Shown here: positions 16,563 through 27,957 of the stretch, piece by piece
Layout of the letters: every line of letters begins with the position of its first letter
Numbering within the stretch: position 1 is the stretch's first letter
NCBI GenBank assembly: GCA_030431975.1
Contig: JAUIHP010000005.1
Span: 232,977 to 296,976, forward strand
Length of the DNA stretch: 64,000 bases
Source: a bacterium
Lineage (GTDB): Bacteria > Eisenbacteria > RBG-16-71-46 > CAIMUX01
Direction: 5' to 3'
The notes under the pieces: model-generated
Database searches by the model: none
Told to the model about the DNA's origin: nothing
Seen by the model: only the letters and a program-made list of their open reading frames with translations
Program-made: the position numbers and the translations under genes

Positions 16563-17869
16563 CGCGAATCCCTTCGCATCACAAACGCGTAGCCGCCATC
16601 GGTTCCATGCTCCCCGGGGACGAGAAAGGTCTCACCTTCGTCGCGACGGACCGAATCCGGAACCCAATCGGGCACCGGAACCGGAGACCATCCGGATTGC
16701 GTTTCCAGAAACCACTCCCGGTGGTTCCAAGTTTCCTGCGGCTCGATCGTGCATACACTATAGACGAGCCACCCCCCGGGAGCGACCGTCGCGGTCGCCG
16801 CCTGAAGCAGTCCTCGTTGGACTTCGGCCAGGCGGCCGATCTCGTCTTCGCGGGCGCGCCAACGAACATCCGGACGGCGACGAACGACCCCCAGATTTGA
16901 ACAGGGTGCGTCCACGAGGATCCCGTCGACGGCCCGAACCCAGGCCGGGTGCGCTCCATCCGCAGCAACACGATGGAGTGCAACGTCTTTTCCCGACTCC
17001 GAGCCGGCGGGTCCGGTTCGGGACAGGCCCTCACCCAAACGCCGCAGCCGGCCGACCGACAGGTCCGCGGCGACGATCCGGGAACCGGGTGTCGCGCGTT
17101 CGAGCAGGTGCCCGGTCTTCGTGCCCGGGGCGCTGCACAGATCCACGACGGTCCCTCGAACCTCGGGCGGGAGGAAGCCGACCAGCGTGCCGCTGCCGTC
17201 CTGGATCGTAAAGTGGCCTTGCCGGAATCCAGGTAGCTCGGTTGCGCGAACCCCCGGCTGCAAACGGCTCGTCCCGGGAATCCAGGTCGGTTGCCCCGGA
17301 AGAGCGGTGTGCTCCTGGAGCCGCAGCCAGATTTCGGGTGGCTGCTGATTCCAGGCCAGAATCTCCCGACAACGCTCCTCACCAAACTGAGACGCCCACC
17401 TTTCCACCATCCAAGTCGGATGCGAAAACTCGAGAGCCAACTTTTCCAATCCGTCCCGACACTCGACGACTTCGTTCCAGGAAACCGATCCCGACTCGGC
17501 CACTCGTCGGAGCACGGCATTACAAAGTCCGCGCGTCCCTCGGTGGCCGAAGCGTCCCGCCTCCCCTACCCAGGCATCGACGACGACGGCGTCGGGCTTG
17601 TCTTCGAAGATCAACTCTCCGGCGCCGAGCCGAAGAATCTGACGAAGCGGCGGATGAAGCTTCCGAATCTTGTTCTTCCGAAGAAAGGTTTGGAGTACGG
17701 CGTCGATCCTGGAACGGTTTCGCAGCGTGGAGGAAACCAGAGAACGAAGACGAGGACGCGCAACCGCGTCGAGCTGCGCTTCCGCCTGCTCCATCGGACC
17801 GGATAGGGGGACTCCCTCCTCGACCTGAAGTAGCAGCTGGATCGCTCGCGTCCGAACGGGATCACGCAT
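16559..17869 (-). CDS. rsmB: 16S rRNA (cytosine-967-C5)-methyltransferase RsmB
   Basis: 436 residues with the two-domain layout of RsmB: an N-terminal NusB-like helical RNA-binding domain (AWVGEAGRFGHRGTRGLCNAVLRR) and a C-terminal Rossmann methyltransferase. SAM motif: VVDLCSAPGTKTGHLLE. The two Cys of the m5C mechanism are in DAPCSNLG (motif IV) and YSVCTIEPQE (motif VI). The start overlaps the fmt stop by eight bases, and its TGA overlaps the GTG of the PASTA gene. Confidence 0.96.
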   Translation of the reverse strand: MRDPVRTRAIQLLLQVEEGVPLSGPMEQAEAQLDAVARPRLRSLVSSTLRNRSRIDAVLQTFLRKNKIRKLHPPLRQILRLGAGELIFEDKPDAVVVDAWVGEAGRFGHRGTRGLCNAVLRRVAESGSVSWNEVVECRDGLEKLALEFSHPTWMVERWASQFGEERCREILAWNQQPPEIWLRLQEHTALPGQPTWIPGTSRLQPGVRATELPGFRQGHFTIQDGSGTLVGFLPPEVRGTVVDLCSAPGTKTGHLLERATPGSRIVAADLSVGRLRRLGEGLSRTGPAGSESGKDVALHRVAADGAHPAWVRAVDGILVDAPCSNLGVVRRRPDVRWRAREDEIGRLAEVQRGLLQAATATVAPGGWLVYSVCTIEPQETWNHREWFLETQSGWSPVPVPDWVPDSVRRDEGETFLVPGEHGTDGGYAFVMRRDSR

Positions 17870-18827
17870 CGAAGCGTTGACCGATCTGCAGGCGAACTCC
17901 GCGCGCCCAATCCAACGCGTCCTGCCGCTTCTTGCCCTCGCGTTGCAGCTCGGTCAACCGAACCGCGCCGCGACCACAGGCAACGACAACTCCGGAGCCG
18001 GGAGCGAGTGAGCCGGAGTTCTGTGATTCGTCGATGGAAAGCACCGTCCCGGGAACCGCGTCCCGCGGAATCTCATCGCACGGCTCCAACGCGTGGATGC
18101 GAACACGAACACCGTCCAGGAAGGAAAACCCGCCCGGCCACGGAGTGACCGCACGAACCTGTCGATCGACCTGCACCGCGGACCGGTTCCATCGGACGCG
18201 GCCGTCTTCCTTGGTGAGAAGCCGGGAATGGGTCGCCAAAGCTTCCAGTTGCGGCCGGCGAGGGAGAGACTCGCGCTCTTCCGCCGTCAACGACTCGACG
18301 AGAAGTTGCCCTCCCAAGTCCGCCAGACGTTCCGTCAACTGTCCCGATGTTTCCTGCGGGCCGATCGGCGTCATGCGCTGGGCAATGAGTGGCCCCGTGT
18401 CCATGCCTTCATCGAGTTGAAAGACGGAAACGCCGGTCCAAAGGTCGCCTGCGAGGATCGCCGATACCGCGGGAGCCGCGCCCCGATGCTTTGGAAGCAG
18501 GCTCGTGTGCACGTTCCAACTGCCCCGGGGAGGAGTTTGGAATAGCTTGGGCCGAAGGATGCGGCCGAAAGCCGCGGTAACGAAGATGTCTGCACCCAGT
18601 GCGGCCAACTCTTCCCGGACCGATCGCACGCGTAGTTTCTCCGGCTGAAAGACGGGAATCCCGGATTCTCGCGCCAATTGGGCTGCCGGCGGATCGACGA
18701 CCTGGAGACCGCGCCCACGGGGCCGAGGTGGTTGCGTCACGACACCGACGACCTCGTGGTCGCTACCCAACAGGTGGGAAAGGATGACCTTGCCGAACTC
18801 CGGCGTGCCGAGAAAGAGTACGCGCAC
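17862..18827 (-). CDS. fmt: Methionyl-tRNA formyltransferase
   Basis: Formylates initiator Met-tRNA using 10-formyl-THF. Signatures: RVLFLGTPEFGKVIL at the N-terminus, NVHTSLLPKHRGAAP (catalytic Asn and His) and DEGMDTGPLIAQ (catalytic Asp). The C-terminal OB-like tRNA-binding domain is present. Length (321) is normal. No def gene (peptide deformylase) is adjacent in this window, unlike the usual def-fmt pair. Confidence 0.97.
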   Translation of the reverse strand: MRVLFLGTPEFGKVILSHLLGSDHEVVGVVTQPPRPRGRGLQVVDPPAAQLARESGIPVFQPEKLRVRSVREELAALGADIFVTAAFGRILRPKLFQTPPRGSWNVHTSLLPKHRGAAPAVSAILAGDLWTGVSVFQLDEGMDTGPLIAQRMTPIGPQETSGQLTERLADLGGQLLVESLTAEERESLPRRPQLEALATHSRLLTKEDGRVRWNRSAVQVDRQVRAVTPWPGGFSFLDGVRVRIHALEPCDEIPRDAVPGTVLSIDESQNSGSLAPGSGVVVACGRGAVRLTELQREGKKRQDALDWARGVRLQIGQRFDA

Positions 18828-18842
18828 GAATGAAGCGGTGGC

Positions 18843-19208
18843 CTACGCGTCGACGGAAGCGACGGCGGACTTGGCGAACTCCATGCGCACGTCCTTCGAA
18901 ACTTCCAAGACGATCCGGTCTTCCTTGATGGCCGAGACAACTCCGTAGACGCCGCCGTTGGTCAGCACCTTGTCGCCTTTCTTCAGGCTCTCGATCATCT
19001 TCTGCATGTCCTTCTGGCGCCTCTGCTGAGGCCGAAGGATGAGGAAGTAGAAGATGAGCATGAGAGAACCAAAGACGAAGATGTTCCCGAGCCAAGGGTT
19101 GGGACGTGCCGCCGCCCCACCGTCCTGCGCCATTGCCGTCAGGGCATCGCCCGCCAACGCCAAGGTCGCCGTCGCCATCACTACCGAAAGTGTTCCGAAT
19201 CGCACCAT
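18843..19208 (-). CDS. yajC: Sec translocon accessory subunit YajC
   Basis: The open frame begins at 19334 inside tgt, but the ATG at 19208, preceded by AGGAAG and GGGGA, gives a 121-residue protein of normal size. The core transmembrane helix NIFVFGSLMLIFYFLILRPQ and the following KGDKVLTNGGVYGVV motif are diagnostic. The extra N-terminal hydrophobic stretch (FGTLSVVMATATLALAGDA...AMAQ) looks like a cleavable signal peptide. YajC associates with SecDF, but secD and secF do not follow; fmt does. The tgt-yajC adjacency is standard. Confidence 0.94.
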   Translation of the reverse strand: MVRFGTLSVVMATATLALAGDALTAMAQDGGAAARPNPWLGNIFVFGSLMLIFYFLILRPQQRRQKDMQKMIESLKKGDKVLTNGGVYGVVSAIKEDRIVLEVSKDVRMEFAKSAVASVDA

Positions 19209-19270
19209 GTTCCCCGCTTCTTCCTGTTCGTCCTTGAGGGCGGACCTGCCTGGGCCGCGCGAGAGGTCCT

Positions 19271-20410
19271 TCATCGGCCGTCGTCCCAGCCGAGACCCAA
19301 CCGTTGCTTCGTTTCCTTGTAGAAAGCGTCCCATCGATCCTCTTCGATGGCCTTTCGTACGTCTCGCATCAGCCGCTGATAGTAGCTCACGCTGTGGAGG
19401 CTGGCCAGTTTGAGGCCGAGGATCTCCCGCGTCGAGAAGAGATGGCGAAGGTAGGCCCGGGAGTAGGTCGTGCAGACCGGACAGTCGCAGTCCGGATCGA
19501 TGGGGCCCGTGTCCTCCGCATAGGGCCGATTTCGGATGACCAACTTCCCCCGCGAGGTGAAAACCGATCCCTTTCGGGCGTTCCGCGTCGGCAGCACGCA
19601 GTCGAACATGTCCACTCCCCGATCAACCGCGTCGAGCAGGTCTTCGGGACGACCCACTCCCATCAGATAGCGCGGTTTGTCCTCGGGAAGAGCCGGCGTC
19701 ACTCCATCGAGCACGCGGAAGCACTCCTCCATCGGTTCTCCCACCGAAAGACCGCCGATGGCATAGCCGGGCAGATCCAACTCAATCAGCTCCTCCGCCG
19801 ACTGAAGCCGGAGAGCATCGTGAACTCCGCCCTGAACGATTCCGAAAAGAGCCGTGCCGGGGTGTCCGTGCTTCAGCCAAACGTCGCGGCAGCGGCGGGC
19901 CCATCGCGTCGTACGTTCGAGGTCTTCCCGGGCCCGTTCCTCGTTGGCGGGATAGGGGGACATGGTGTCCAGGGCCATGATGATGTCGGAACCGAGAGCG
20001 ATCTGGATCTGCATCGACAGCTCCGGATCCAAATGGTGACGGGAGCCGTCCAGGTGCGACTGAAACGTCACGCCCTCTTCTTCGATCTTGTTCAGACGAG
20101 CCAGACTGAAGACTTGATAGCCGCCGGAATCCGTGAGGATAGGCCGGTTCCACGACATGAACCGATGCAGACCACCCAGCCGCTCGATGAGCTCGTGACC
20201 GGGACGGAGATAGAGGTGGTAGGTGTTGCCGAGAATGATCTCGGCGCCTGTGCCCTCGACCTCTTTCGAGTCCAACGTTTTGACCGTGGCCTGAGTCCCG
20301 ATCGGCATGAAGGCTGGAGTCTCGAAGGTGCCATGCGCCGTCGTGACGCGCCCGCGACGCGCACGCCCGGACGTTCCCAACCGTTGGTATCCGAAGTCTG
20401 GAATCGTCAT
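19271..20410 (-). CDS. tgt: tRNA-guanine transglycosylase
   Basis: Exchanges G34 for preQ1 in GUN-anticodon tRNAs. Visible: [12 protein letters not shown] (catalytic-site Asp region), [13 protein letters not shown] (nucleophile Asp) and the zinc site DCDCPVC followed by a His in YLRHLF. 379 residues, as expected. The ATG overlaps the queA stop (ATGA). Confidence 0.98.
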   Translation of the reverse strand: MTIPDFGYQRLGTSGRARRGRVTTAHGTFETPAFMPIGTQATVKTLDSKEVEGTGAEIILGNTYHLYLRPGHELIERLGGLHRFMSWNRPILTDSGGYQVFSLARLNKIEEEGVTFQSHLDGSRHHLDPELSMQIQIALGSDIIMALDTMSPYPANEERAREDLERTTRWARRCRDVWLKHGHPGTALFGIVQGGVHDALRLQSAEELIELDLPGYAIGGLSVGEPMEECFRVLDGVTPALPEDKPRYLMGVGRPEDLLDAVDRGVDMFDCVLPTRNARKGSVFTSRGKLVIRNRPYAEDTGPIDPDCDCPVCTTYSRAYLRHLFSTREILGLKLASLHSVSYYQRLMRDVRKAIEEDRWDAFYKETKQRLGLGWDDGR

Positions 20411-21591
20411 CTCAAAAACATCGCATCACCGTAGCTGTAGAAACGGTACTGCTCGGCGATCGCGGTCTCGTAGTAGGAAAGAACTCGCCTGCGTGTGGCA
20501 AAGGCGGCAACCAAAAGCAGCAGACTCGAACGCGGGAGGTGAAAGTTGGTGACGAGAGCGTCGACGACCCGGAACTCGTAGCCGGGAGTGATCGTGAGGT
20601 CAGCCCATCCAATGGAAGCCGCGTCCGCAGAGGACTCGCCGCGTTCGAGGTCTACCTGCAACCGCGCCCAACTCTCCAAGGCCCGAACGACCGTTGTGCC
20701 GACAGCAACGATGCGTCCTTGGTCGTGTCGGGCCGCGCGAATGGCCGCAGCCGCTTGCTCCCCGACCTCAAACCGCTCGCGCAGGACACGATGTTCCTCA
20801 ATGGACTGCGCTCGAACCGGAAGAAAGGTTCCCGGTCCGACGTGAAGAACAACCCGAGCCGTCCGCACGCCGCCCGCTTCCAATTGAGCGATGAGCTCTT
20901 CCGTGAAGTGAAGCCCCGCGGTCGGCGCCGCCACCGCGCCTTCCCGCCGGGCGAACACGGTTTGGTACCAGTCCTCGTCCTCGGACCGGTCGGACCGTTC
21001 CAGATACGGAGGTAGCGGAAGGTGGCCAGCCGCTGCCATCCAATCCCGGACCTTGTCACTGTGTTCCACCGTCGGACGAATGCGCCACAAAGGACCATCG
21101 GCACGCTCGACGACCTCGAACGTTCCGTCGGTCTCCGTCAAACAGAGGCGATCCCCGGACCGCAGACGCCTTGACGGCCCGAGCATCGCAAACCAATCGT
21201 CACCATCCGTTGCGTCGCCAGGCTCCGCGGAGGTCGGATGCGAAAGCAGGATCTCCATCTCCCGGCCGGTCCGCTCCAACTTCGCGAAGAGTCTGGCCGG
21301 GAGCACGCGCGTTTCGTTGAAAACGAGGAGGTCCCCAGGCCGAAGGTAGTTTCCGATCTGCTCAAACCGGTCGTGGACGACTTCGTCGTCGTGACGCCCA
21401 GCGACGAAGAGACGACTCGAACCGCGGGGCTCGGCCGGTTCCCGTGCGATTCTCGCGGACGGAAGCTCGAAGTCGTAGTCGGAAAGCCAGTCCGCCTCAG
21501 CGTTCAGAGGAGGGTCTCCTGCTGCGGCCCGCTTCCCGTCGAGGGGCGGGCCTCCAAACCCAGAATCTCGTAGGTCGTTCGGGTCGCACAT
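20407..21591 (-). CDS. queA: S-adenosylmethionine:tRNA ribosyltransferase-isomerase
   Basis: Converts preQ1-tRNA to epoxyqueuosine-tRNA. Signatures: [12 protein letters not shown] at the family N-terminus, [27 protein letters not shown] and [15 protein letters not shown]. Two catalytic-core positions are typical. The start is uncertain: the ATG at 21591 overlaps ruvB by 88 bp and adds about 33 residues before the usual N-terminus, and no ATG, GTG or TTG lies closer. A CTG with GGAG eight bases upstream, near codon 29, is an alternative. A queuosine pair with tgt. Confidence 0.95.
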   Translation of the reverse strand: MCDPNDLRDSGFGGPPLDGKRAAAGDPPLNAEADWLSDYDFELPSARIAREPAEPRGSSRLFVAGRHDDEVVHDRFEQIGNYLRPGDLLVFNETRVLPARLFAKLERTGREMEILLSHPTSAEPGDATDGDDWFAMLGPSRRLRSGDRLCLTETDGTFEVVERADGPLWRIRPTVEHSDKVRDWMAAAGHLPLPPYLERSDRSEDEDWYQTVFARREGAVAAPTAGLHFTEELIAQLEAGGVRTARVVLHVGPGTFLPVRAQSIEEHRVLRERFEVGEQAAAAIRAARHDQGRIVAVGTTVVRALESWARLQVDLERGESSADAASIGWADLTITPGYEFRVVDALVTNFHLPRSSLLLLVAAFATRRRVLSYYETAIAEQYRFYSYGDAMFLR

Positions 21592-22571
21592 CGACCCAGC
21601 CGGGTTCGTTGGAGAAAACCCTGCAGCACCAGATACGGTTCGTGGACCTCTTCCAAGGTGTGCGGCTCTTCCCCAACCGTCGCGGCCAAAGAAGCGATTC
21701 CGACCGGACCGCCTTCGAAGGTCACCGCCAGAGCGCGCAGGATGCGCCGATCCATTTCGTCCAGTCCACGCTCGTCGACGTCGAGCAGGCGAAGCGCCCG
21801 CTGGCAGAGTTCACCCGTGATCGCGCCGTCCCCTTTGACGAGCGCATAGTCACGAACCCGACGCAGAAGGCGATTCGCGATGCGTGGTGTGCCCCGGCTG
21901 CGACGCGAAATCTCGACAATGGCCGAGTCCTCGATCGCAACCTCGAGCAGACGGGCCGAGCGTCGCACGATCTCGGCCAGATCTTCCGGCGGATAGAAGT
22001 CGACGCGGCCGACCATCCCGAACCTCGCCCGAAGCGGACCGGTCAGAAGGCCGGAACGCGTCGTCGCTCCGATCAGCGTGAACGGCTCCAGTTTGATCTG
22101 AACACTGCGCGCGTTGGGGCCGCGATCCAAAAGGATGTCGAGACGAAAGTCCTCCATCGCGGGATAGAGATACTCTTCGATGGATCGGTTGAGACGATGA
22201 ATCTCATCGACGAAGAGAACCCCGCCCGCAGGCAGCGAGGTGAGGAGTCCGGCCAGGTCTCCCGCTTTCTCGAGAACCGGACCGCTCGTCTGACGGATCT
22301 CCACCCGCATTTCGTTGGCGAGAAGCCGCGCCATCGACGTCTTACCCAGTCCGGGTGGACCCGTCAGCAGCACATGCTCCAGAGGCGCCTGCCGCATTCG
22401 CGCCGCTTCGATGAGAATGCGTAGGTTTTCCCGTAAACCGTCTTGGCCGATGAACTCGTCCAGTCCCTGGGGACGAAGATCTTCCTCCCAGGGGCGTTCG
22501 GTTTCCCCGGGAAGTGGATCGTTCCACGGACCCTCATCGGGAAGCGGGGGTAACGAGTTATGAGAGTCCAT
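21504..22571 (-). CDS. ruvB: Holliday junction branch-migration ATPase RuvB
   Basis: AAA+ motor that drives branch migration with RuvA. Walker A GPPGLGKTSMA, Walker B LFVDEIHRL, sensor GATTRSGLLTGPLRARFG, and the C-terminal winged helix ([27 protein letters not shown]). 355 residues. The usual neighbours ruvC and ruvA are not upstream; instead the divergent prkA gene follows after 298 bp. Weak Shine-Dalgarno sequence. Confidence 0.98.
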   Translation of the reverse strand: MDSHNSLPPLPDEGPWNDPLPGETERPWEEDLRPQGLDEFIGQDGLRENLRILIEAARMRQAPLEHVLLTGPPGLGKTSMARLLANEMRVEIRQTSGPVLEKAGDLAGLLTSLPAGGVLFVDEIHRLNRSIEEYLYPAMEDFRLDILLDRGPNARSVQIKLEPFTLIGATTRSGLLTGPLRARFGMVGRVDFYPPEDLAEIVRRSARLLEVAIEDSAIVEISRRSRGTPRIANRLLRRVRDYALVKGDGAITGELCQRALRLLDVDERGLDEMDRRILRALAVTFEGGPVGIASLAATVGEEPHTLEEVHEPYLVLQGFLQRTRLGRCATRTTYEILGLEARPSTGSGPQQETLL

Positions 22572-22739
22572 TGGTGCTTGCTCGCGGCGAGAAACTTCAG
22601 ATCGTTCGGTCGGCTAACGTCCCGCGAGGCTAGCACGGGGAACCGGAACGGCCAAGTTCAGCCTCCCAAGGTGGAGGCCCCACCCACGCTCGCCGATAAG
22701 TCCTTTGTACGAGTGTACCGGTCGTTCCTACAAAGCGCA

Positions 22740-22769
22740 TTGACCCCGCTTTCTCGGTTTTCTCACAAT
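22740..22769 (+). promoter_or_regulatory. Candidate promoter upstream of prkA
   Basis: TTGACC (22740-22745), an 18-base pyrimidine-rich spacer and CACAAT (22764-22769), 101 bases before the prkA ATG. Reads as a weak sigma70-type promoter. By eye only. Confidence 0.3.
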
Positions 22770-22869
22770 GAGAGCAGCCGGCATGGAAGTCGGGCGCCGG
22801 GGAAACCACGTCTTCCGGATTCGCAGGCCGGGCGGCGACAACCTGGGGTTGACCGAAGGAGAAAGCGTC

Positions 22870-24912
22870 ATGTCCGAGCACTTCGATCCCTATGACTTCG
22901 TCCGCGAGCGCCAAAGCGTCGAGCAGTTCCAGGAGCTGACCTGGACCGGCAGCTTCGAAGACTACGTCAACATCGTCCTCCGCCAACCTACGGTCACGCG
23001 CAATGCGTTCCAACGCATGTACGACATGATCCTGTCGCACGGCGTCGAAGACTTCATCGAGTTCAAGAAGAAGATCTATCGCTACCGGTTCTTCGAAGAT
23101 CCGATCGACGATGGAGCCGACGGAATCTTCGGCCTGGAAGTTCCGCTGATGAAGCTCGTCGGATTCTTCCGCGCGGCCGCCCAGGGTTACGGAGCCGAGA
23201 AGCGCGTGCTGCTTTTGCACGGCCCGGTCGGCAGCTGCAAGTCGACGATCGCGCGCCTTCTGAAGAAGGGCATCGAGGCCTATTCCCGCCAGCCCGAAGG
23301 CGCGATGTACAGCTACTCCTGGCGCATGGATTTGGAAAGCGACCACCTCGACGCCTGCCCCATGAATCAGGATCCGCTGCTTCTCGTTCCGATCGAGATT
23401 CGGGACAACTTCATCGACGCGCTCAACGAGAAGCACGGCCAGGACTACCGCATCAAAGTCGAAGGCGATCTCAATCCGTACTGCCAGCGCAACTATGACG
23501 AACTCATGCTGCGCTACAACGGCGACTGGACCAGCGTCATGCGCCACGTCGTCGTCCGCCGCCTCGTGTTGTCTGAAAAGGACCGCGTCGGAATCGGTAC
23601 GTTCCAGCCCAAGGACGAGAAGAACCAGGATTCGACGGAACTGACCGGTGACATCAACTACCGGAAGATCGCCGAGTACGGCTCCGACTCCGACCCGCGC
23701 GCCTTCAACTTCGACGGCGAATTCAACATCGCCAACCGCGGCATGGTCGAGTTCATCGAGGTTCTGAAGCTGGACGTGGCCTTTCTCTACGATCTCCTCG
23801 GCGCCAGCCAGGAGCACAAGATCAAGCCGAAGAAGTTTCCCCAGACGTCGATCGACGAGGTCATCGTCGGTCACACCAACGAACCCGAGTACCGCAAGCT
23901 TCAGAAGAACGAGTTCATGGAGGCTCTGCGCGACCGGACGGTGAAAATCGACATTCCGTACATCACGAAGCTGGATGACGAGGTCAAGATCTACCGCAAG
24001 GACTACAGCGAGAAAAAGGTCCGTCGCCACATCGCGCCGCATACACTGGACATGGCGGCCATGTGGGCCGTCCTCACCCGTCTGGAACCGCCGAAGAAAG
24101 CCGACCTTTCCGTCCTGCAGAAGATGAAGCTCTACAACGGCAAGACCCTTCCCGGCTACACCAGCGACAACATCCGCGAGCTCCGCAAGGATACCGAGCG
24201 TGAAGGGATGGAAGGGATCTCGCCACGCTACATCCAGGACAAGATCGCCAACGCCCTGGTCTCCGACCGCGCCGGCAACTCCATCAATCCTTTTGTCGTT
24301 CTCAACGAGTTGGAGTCCGGACTTAGGCACCACGCGCTGCTCAAGACCGACGAAGAGCGCGAGCGGTATCGCGAGATGCTGAACGTGGTCAAGGAAGAGT
24401 ACGAGCAGATCGTGAAGAACGAAGTCCAACGAGCCATCGCCGCCGACGAGGAAGCCGTCTCGCGCCTGTGCTCGAACTACATTGACAACGTCAAGGCCTA
24501 CACGCAGCGCGAGAAGGTCCGTAACCAGTACACCGGCCAGGACGAGGAACCGGACGAGAGGCTGATGCGGTCGATCGAGGAAAAGATCGACATCCCCGAA
24601 AGCCGCAAGGACGACTTCCGCCGCGAGATCATGAACTACATCGGAGCCCTCGCCCTCGAAGGCAAGCAGTTCAACTACCGAATGAACTCCCGCCTGATGA
24701 AGGCCCTGGAGCTCAAACTCTTCGAAGACCAGCGAGACTCGATCAAGCTGACCAGCCTCGTCTCGTCCGTCGTCGACAAATCAACCCAGGAAAAAATCGA
24801 CATCGTCAAACAGCGTCTCATCCAGAAGTACGGCTACAACGAGGAAAGCGCCACCGACGTCCTCAACTACGTAGCCTCAATCTTCGCCCGAGGCGCCTCA
24901 AACAAGAGCTAG
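22870..24912 (+). CDS. prkA: PrkA-family AAA+ serine protein kinase (YeaG-like)
   Basis: The open frame begins at 22768, but the ATG at 22870 is preceded by GAAGGAGAAAG. 680 residues. The N-terminal AAA+ module has Walker [18 protein letters not shown]; the C-terminal PrkA kinase-like region is rich in Arg/Glu helices ([18 protein letters not shown]). In E. coli YeaG works with YeaH in nitrogen-starvation and stress responses; in Bacillus PrkA influences sporulation. Whether the protein is mainly a kinase or a protease is debated in the literature. Forms the conserved triad with the DUF444 and SpoVR genes downstream, separated from them by the repeat region. Confidence 0.95.
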   Translation: MSEHFDPYDFVRERQSVEQFQELTWTGSFEDYVNIVLRQPTVTRNAFQRMYDMILSHGVEDFIEFKKKIYRYRFFEDPIDDGADGIFGLEVPLMKLVGFFRAAAQGYGAEKRVLLLHGPVGSCKSTIARLLKKGIEAYSRQPEGAMYSYSWRMDLESDHLDACPMNQDPLLLVPIEIRDNFIDALNEKHGQDYRIKVEGDLNPYCQRNYDELMLRYNGDWTSVMRHVVVRRLVLSEKDRVGIGTFQPKDEKNQDSTELTGDINYRKIAEYGSDSDPRAFNFDGEFNIANRGMVEFIEVLKLDVAFLYDLLGASQEHKIKPKKFPQTSIDEVIVGHTNEPEYRKLQKNEFMEALRDRTVKIDIPYITKLDDEVKIYRKDYSEKKVRRHIAPHTLDMAAMWAVLTRLEPPKKADLSVLQKMKLYNGKTLPGYTSDNIRELRKDTEREGMEGISPRYIQDKIANALVSDRAGNSINPFVVLNELESGLRHHALLKTDEERERYREMLNVVKEEYEQIVKNEVQRAIAADEEAVSRLCSNYIDNVKAYTQREKVRNQYTGQDEEPDERLMRSIEEKIDIPESRKDDFRREIMNYIGALALEGKQFNYRMNSRLMKALELKLFEDQRDSIKLTSLVSSVVDKSTQEKIDIVKQRLIQKYGYNEESATDVLNYVASIFARGASNKS

Positions 24913-24968
24913 TCCCCCACGCTGCGGGACGCCGCAACGCGGCCCCCGCAGCAGGCAAGACCACCAAA

Positions 24969-25311
24969 GGCAACGCCGCGAAGCGGCAAGCCGCCCAAGG
25001 CAAGACAAAGATCAACAGGCTCCCTGGCGGGATCCCAACCAAAGGCGAGTCCGCGAAAGCGGCGAGCCGAAGAGGCAAGACCACGAAATCGGCACAACCG
25101 GCGCAAAGCGCCGCTCCGGAGGCGAGGCCGCGAACGCGGCGAGCCGCACCCATGTAGCCGCCCAAGGCAACAAAGATCAACAGGCTCCCTGGCGGGGTCC
25201 CAACCAAAGGCGAGTCCGCGAAAGCGGCGAGCCGAAGAGGCAAGACCACGAGATCGGCACAACCGGCGCAAAGCGCCGCTCCGGAGGCGAGGCCGCGAAC
25301 GCGGCGAGCCG
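24969..25311. repeat. Five copies of a 25-26-bp palindrome-bearing repeat
   Basis: A unit reading roughly GGCGAG-N-CCGCGAA-N-GCGG-CGAGCCG occurs at 25044-25069, 25121-25146, 25209-25234 and 25286-25311, with a shorter diverged copy at 24969-24993. Each has a CCGC-GAAA-GCGG type hairpin at its centre. The copies sit in the prkA-yeaH spacer. They look REP-like, or like a chain of mRNA hairpins that could separate expression of the two genes. Confidence 0.6.
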
Positions 25312-25335
25312 CATCAATGTAGCCCCAACGCACGT
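25006..25335. repeat. 165-bp tandem duplication between prkA and yeaH
   Basis: The segment 25006-25170 is repeated from 25171 to about 25325-25335 with only a handful of substitutions (for example GCGGGATCCC against GCGGGGTCCC). The 165-bp period is a multiple of three, so reverse-strand frames stay open and mimic a repeat protein, but no ribosome-binding site or family match supports coding. The near identity suggests a recent duplication. Confidence 0.85.
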
Positions 25336-25363
25336 GCAGGAGGCACAGGATCTACTCAGAACC

Positions 25364-26470
25364 ATGGTCTTAAGAATCGAAAGAGACAGGCTCCGCTTCA
25401 AAGAGATCGTCAAGGGCAAGATCAAGCGGAACTTCAAGGAGTTCATCTCCCAGGGTGAAATGATCGGCCGCCAGGACGGCAAGATCGTTTCCATCCCTGT
25501 CCCCCAGATCGACCTCCCCCGGTTCAAACACGGCAAGAACCAGGGCGGCGGCGTCGGCCAGGGTGAAGGCGAAGTCGGCGAAGGCACGGACGCCGGACAG
25601 CCGGGAGACGGCCACGGCCATGCCGGAGAAGCCCCGGGACAGCACCTGCTCGAAGTCGAAGTCACCCTCGAAGAACTCGCCCAGATCCTCGGCGAAGAAC
25701 TCGAACTCCCGAACATCGAGCCCAAGGGCGAAAAGCAGATCGAGGACTCGCGCGATCGCTACACGGGGATCCGCACGACCGGTCCGGACTCCCTCCGCCA
25801 CAGCAAGCGCACCTACAAGCGGGCACTAAAGCGCCAGATCGCCGCGGGAACGTACGATCCTCGCGATCCCCGGATCATTCCGATCAAGGACGACATGCGC
25901 TACCGCTCACGCCGCGAGTCGAGCGCACCCAGAGCCAATGCTCTCATCATCTATCTCATGGACGTCTCGGGCTCGATGGGCGACGAGCAAAAGGAAATCG
26001 TCCGCATCGAGTCCTTCTGGATCGATACCTGGCTGCGCAAGCAGTACAAAGAAATCGAGATTCGTTACATCGTCCACGACGCGGCCGCGCGCGAAGTCGA
26101 CCGGCACACCTTCTATCACCTCCGCGAGTCCGGCGGGACCAAGATTTCGAGCGCTTATCAACTGCTGGCCAAAATGCTTCGCGAGGAGTACGCCCCGGAC
26201 GAGTGGAACATCTACCCCTTCCACTTCTCCGACGGCGACAACTGGGGCAGCGGAGACACGGAACTCTGTCTCAAGCTGATGGAAGAGGAACTCATTCCGA
26301 TCAGCAACCAGTTCAGCTATGGACAGGTGGAGAGCCCGTACGGATCCGGGCAGTTTCTCAAGGACCTGAAGTCACACTTCAAGGACGATGAGAGAGTCGT
26401 GACGTCCAACATCCCCGACAAGGATGGAATCTACGGCTCGATCAAGGACTTCCTCGGGAAAGGCAACTAG
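25364..26470 (+). CDS. yeaH: DUF444/UPF0229 protein YeaH (von Willebrand A-type domain)
   Basis: 368 residues from the ATG at 25364, which gives the family-like N-terminus ([17 protein letters not shown] ... [18 protein letters not shown]). A GTG at 25334 is the alternative; neither has a well-spaced Shine-Dalgarno sequence (AGGAGG lies 21 bases before the ATG). A Gly-rich acidic linker sits at about residues 60-95. The C-terminal half is a vWA-like domain with the MIDAS motif [12 protein letters not shown] and a late [11 protein letters not shown]. YeaH acts with YeaG in a stress pathway. Two bases before spoVR. Confidence 0.95.
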   Translation: MVLRIERDRLRFKEIVKGKIKRNFKEFISQGEMIGRQDGKIVSIPVPQIDLPRFKHGKNQGGGVGQGEGEVGEGTDAGQPGDGHGHAGEAPGQHLLEVEVTLEELAQILGEELELPNIEPKGEKQIEDSRDRYTGIRTTGPDSLRHSKRTYKRALKRQIAAGTYDPRDPRIIPIKDDMRYRSRRESSAPRANALIIYLMDVSGSMGDEQKEIVRIESFWIDTWLRKQYKEIEIRYIVHDAAAREVDRHTFYHLRESGGTKISSAYQLLAKMLREEYAPDEWNIYPFHFSDGDNWGSGDTELCLKLMEEELIPISNQFSYGQVESPYGSGQFLKDLKSHFKDDERVVTSNIPDKDGIYGSIKDFLGKGN

Positions 26471-26472
26471 CG

Positions 26473-27957
<1,485 letters not shown>

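Noticed and set aside
22630..24429. 599-residue minus-strand ORF opposite prkA
   Set aside because: Leu/Val/Asp pattern of an antisense frame; prkA has clear family motifs in the same bases.
24863..25333. 156-residue minus-strand ORF with an internal 55-residue duplication
   Set aside because: It is the reverse reading of the 165-bp tandem duplication; open because the period is a multiple of three.
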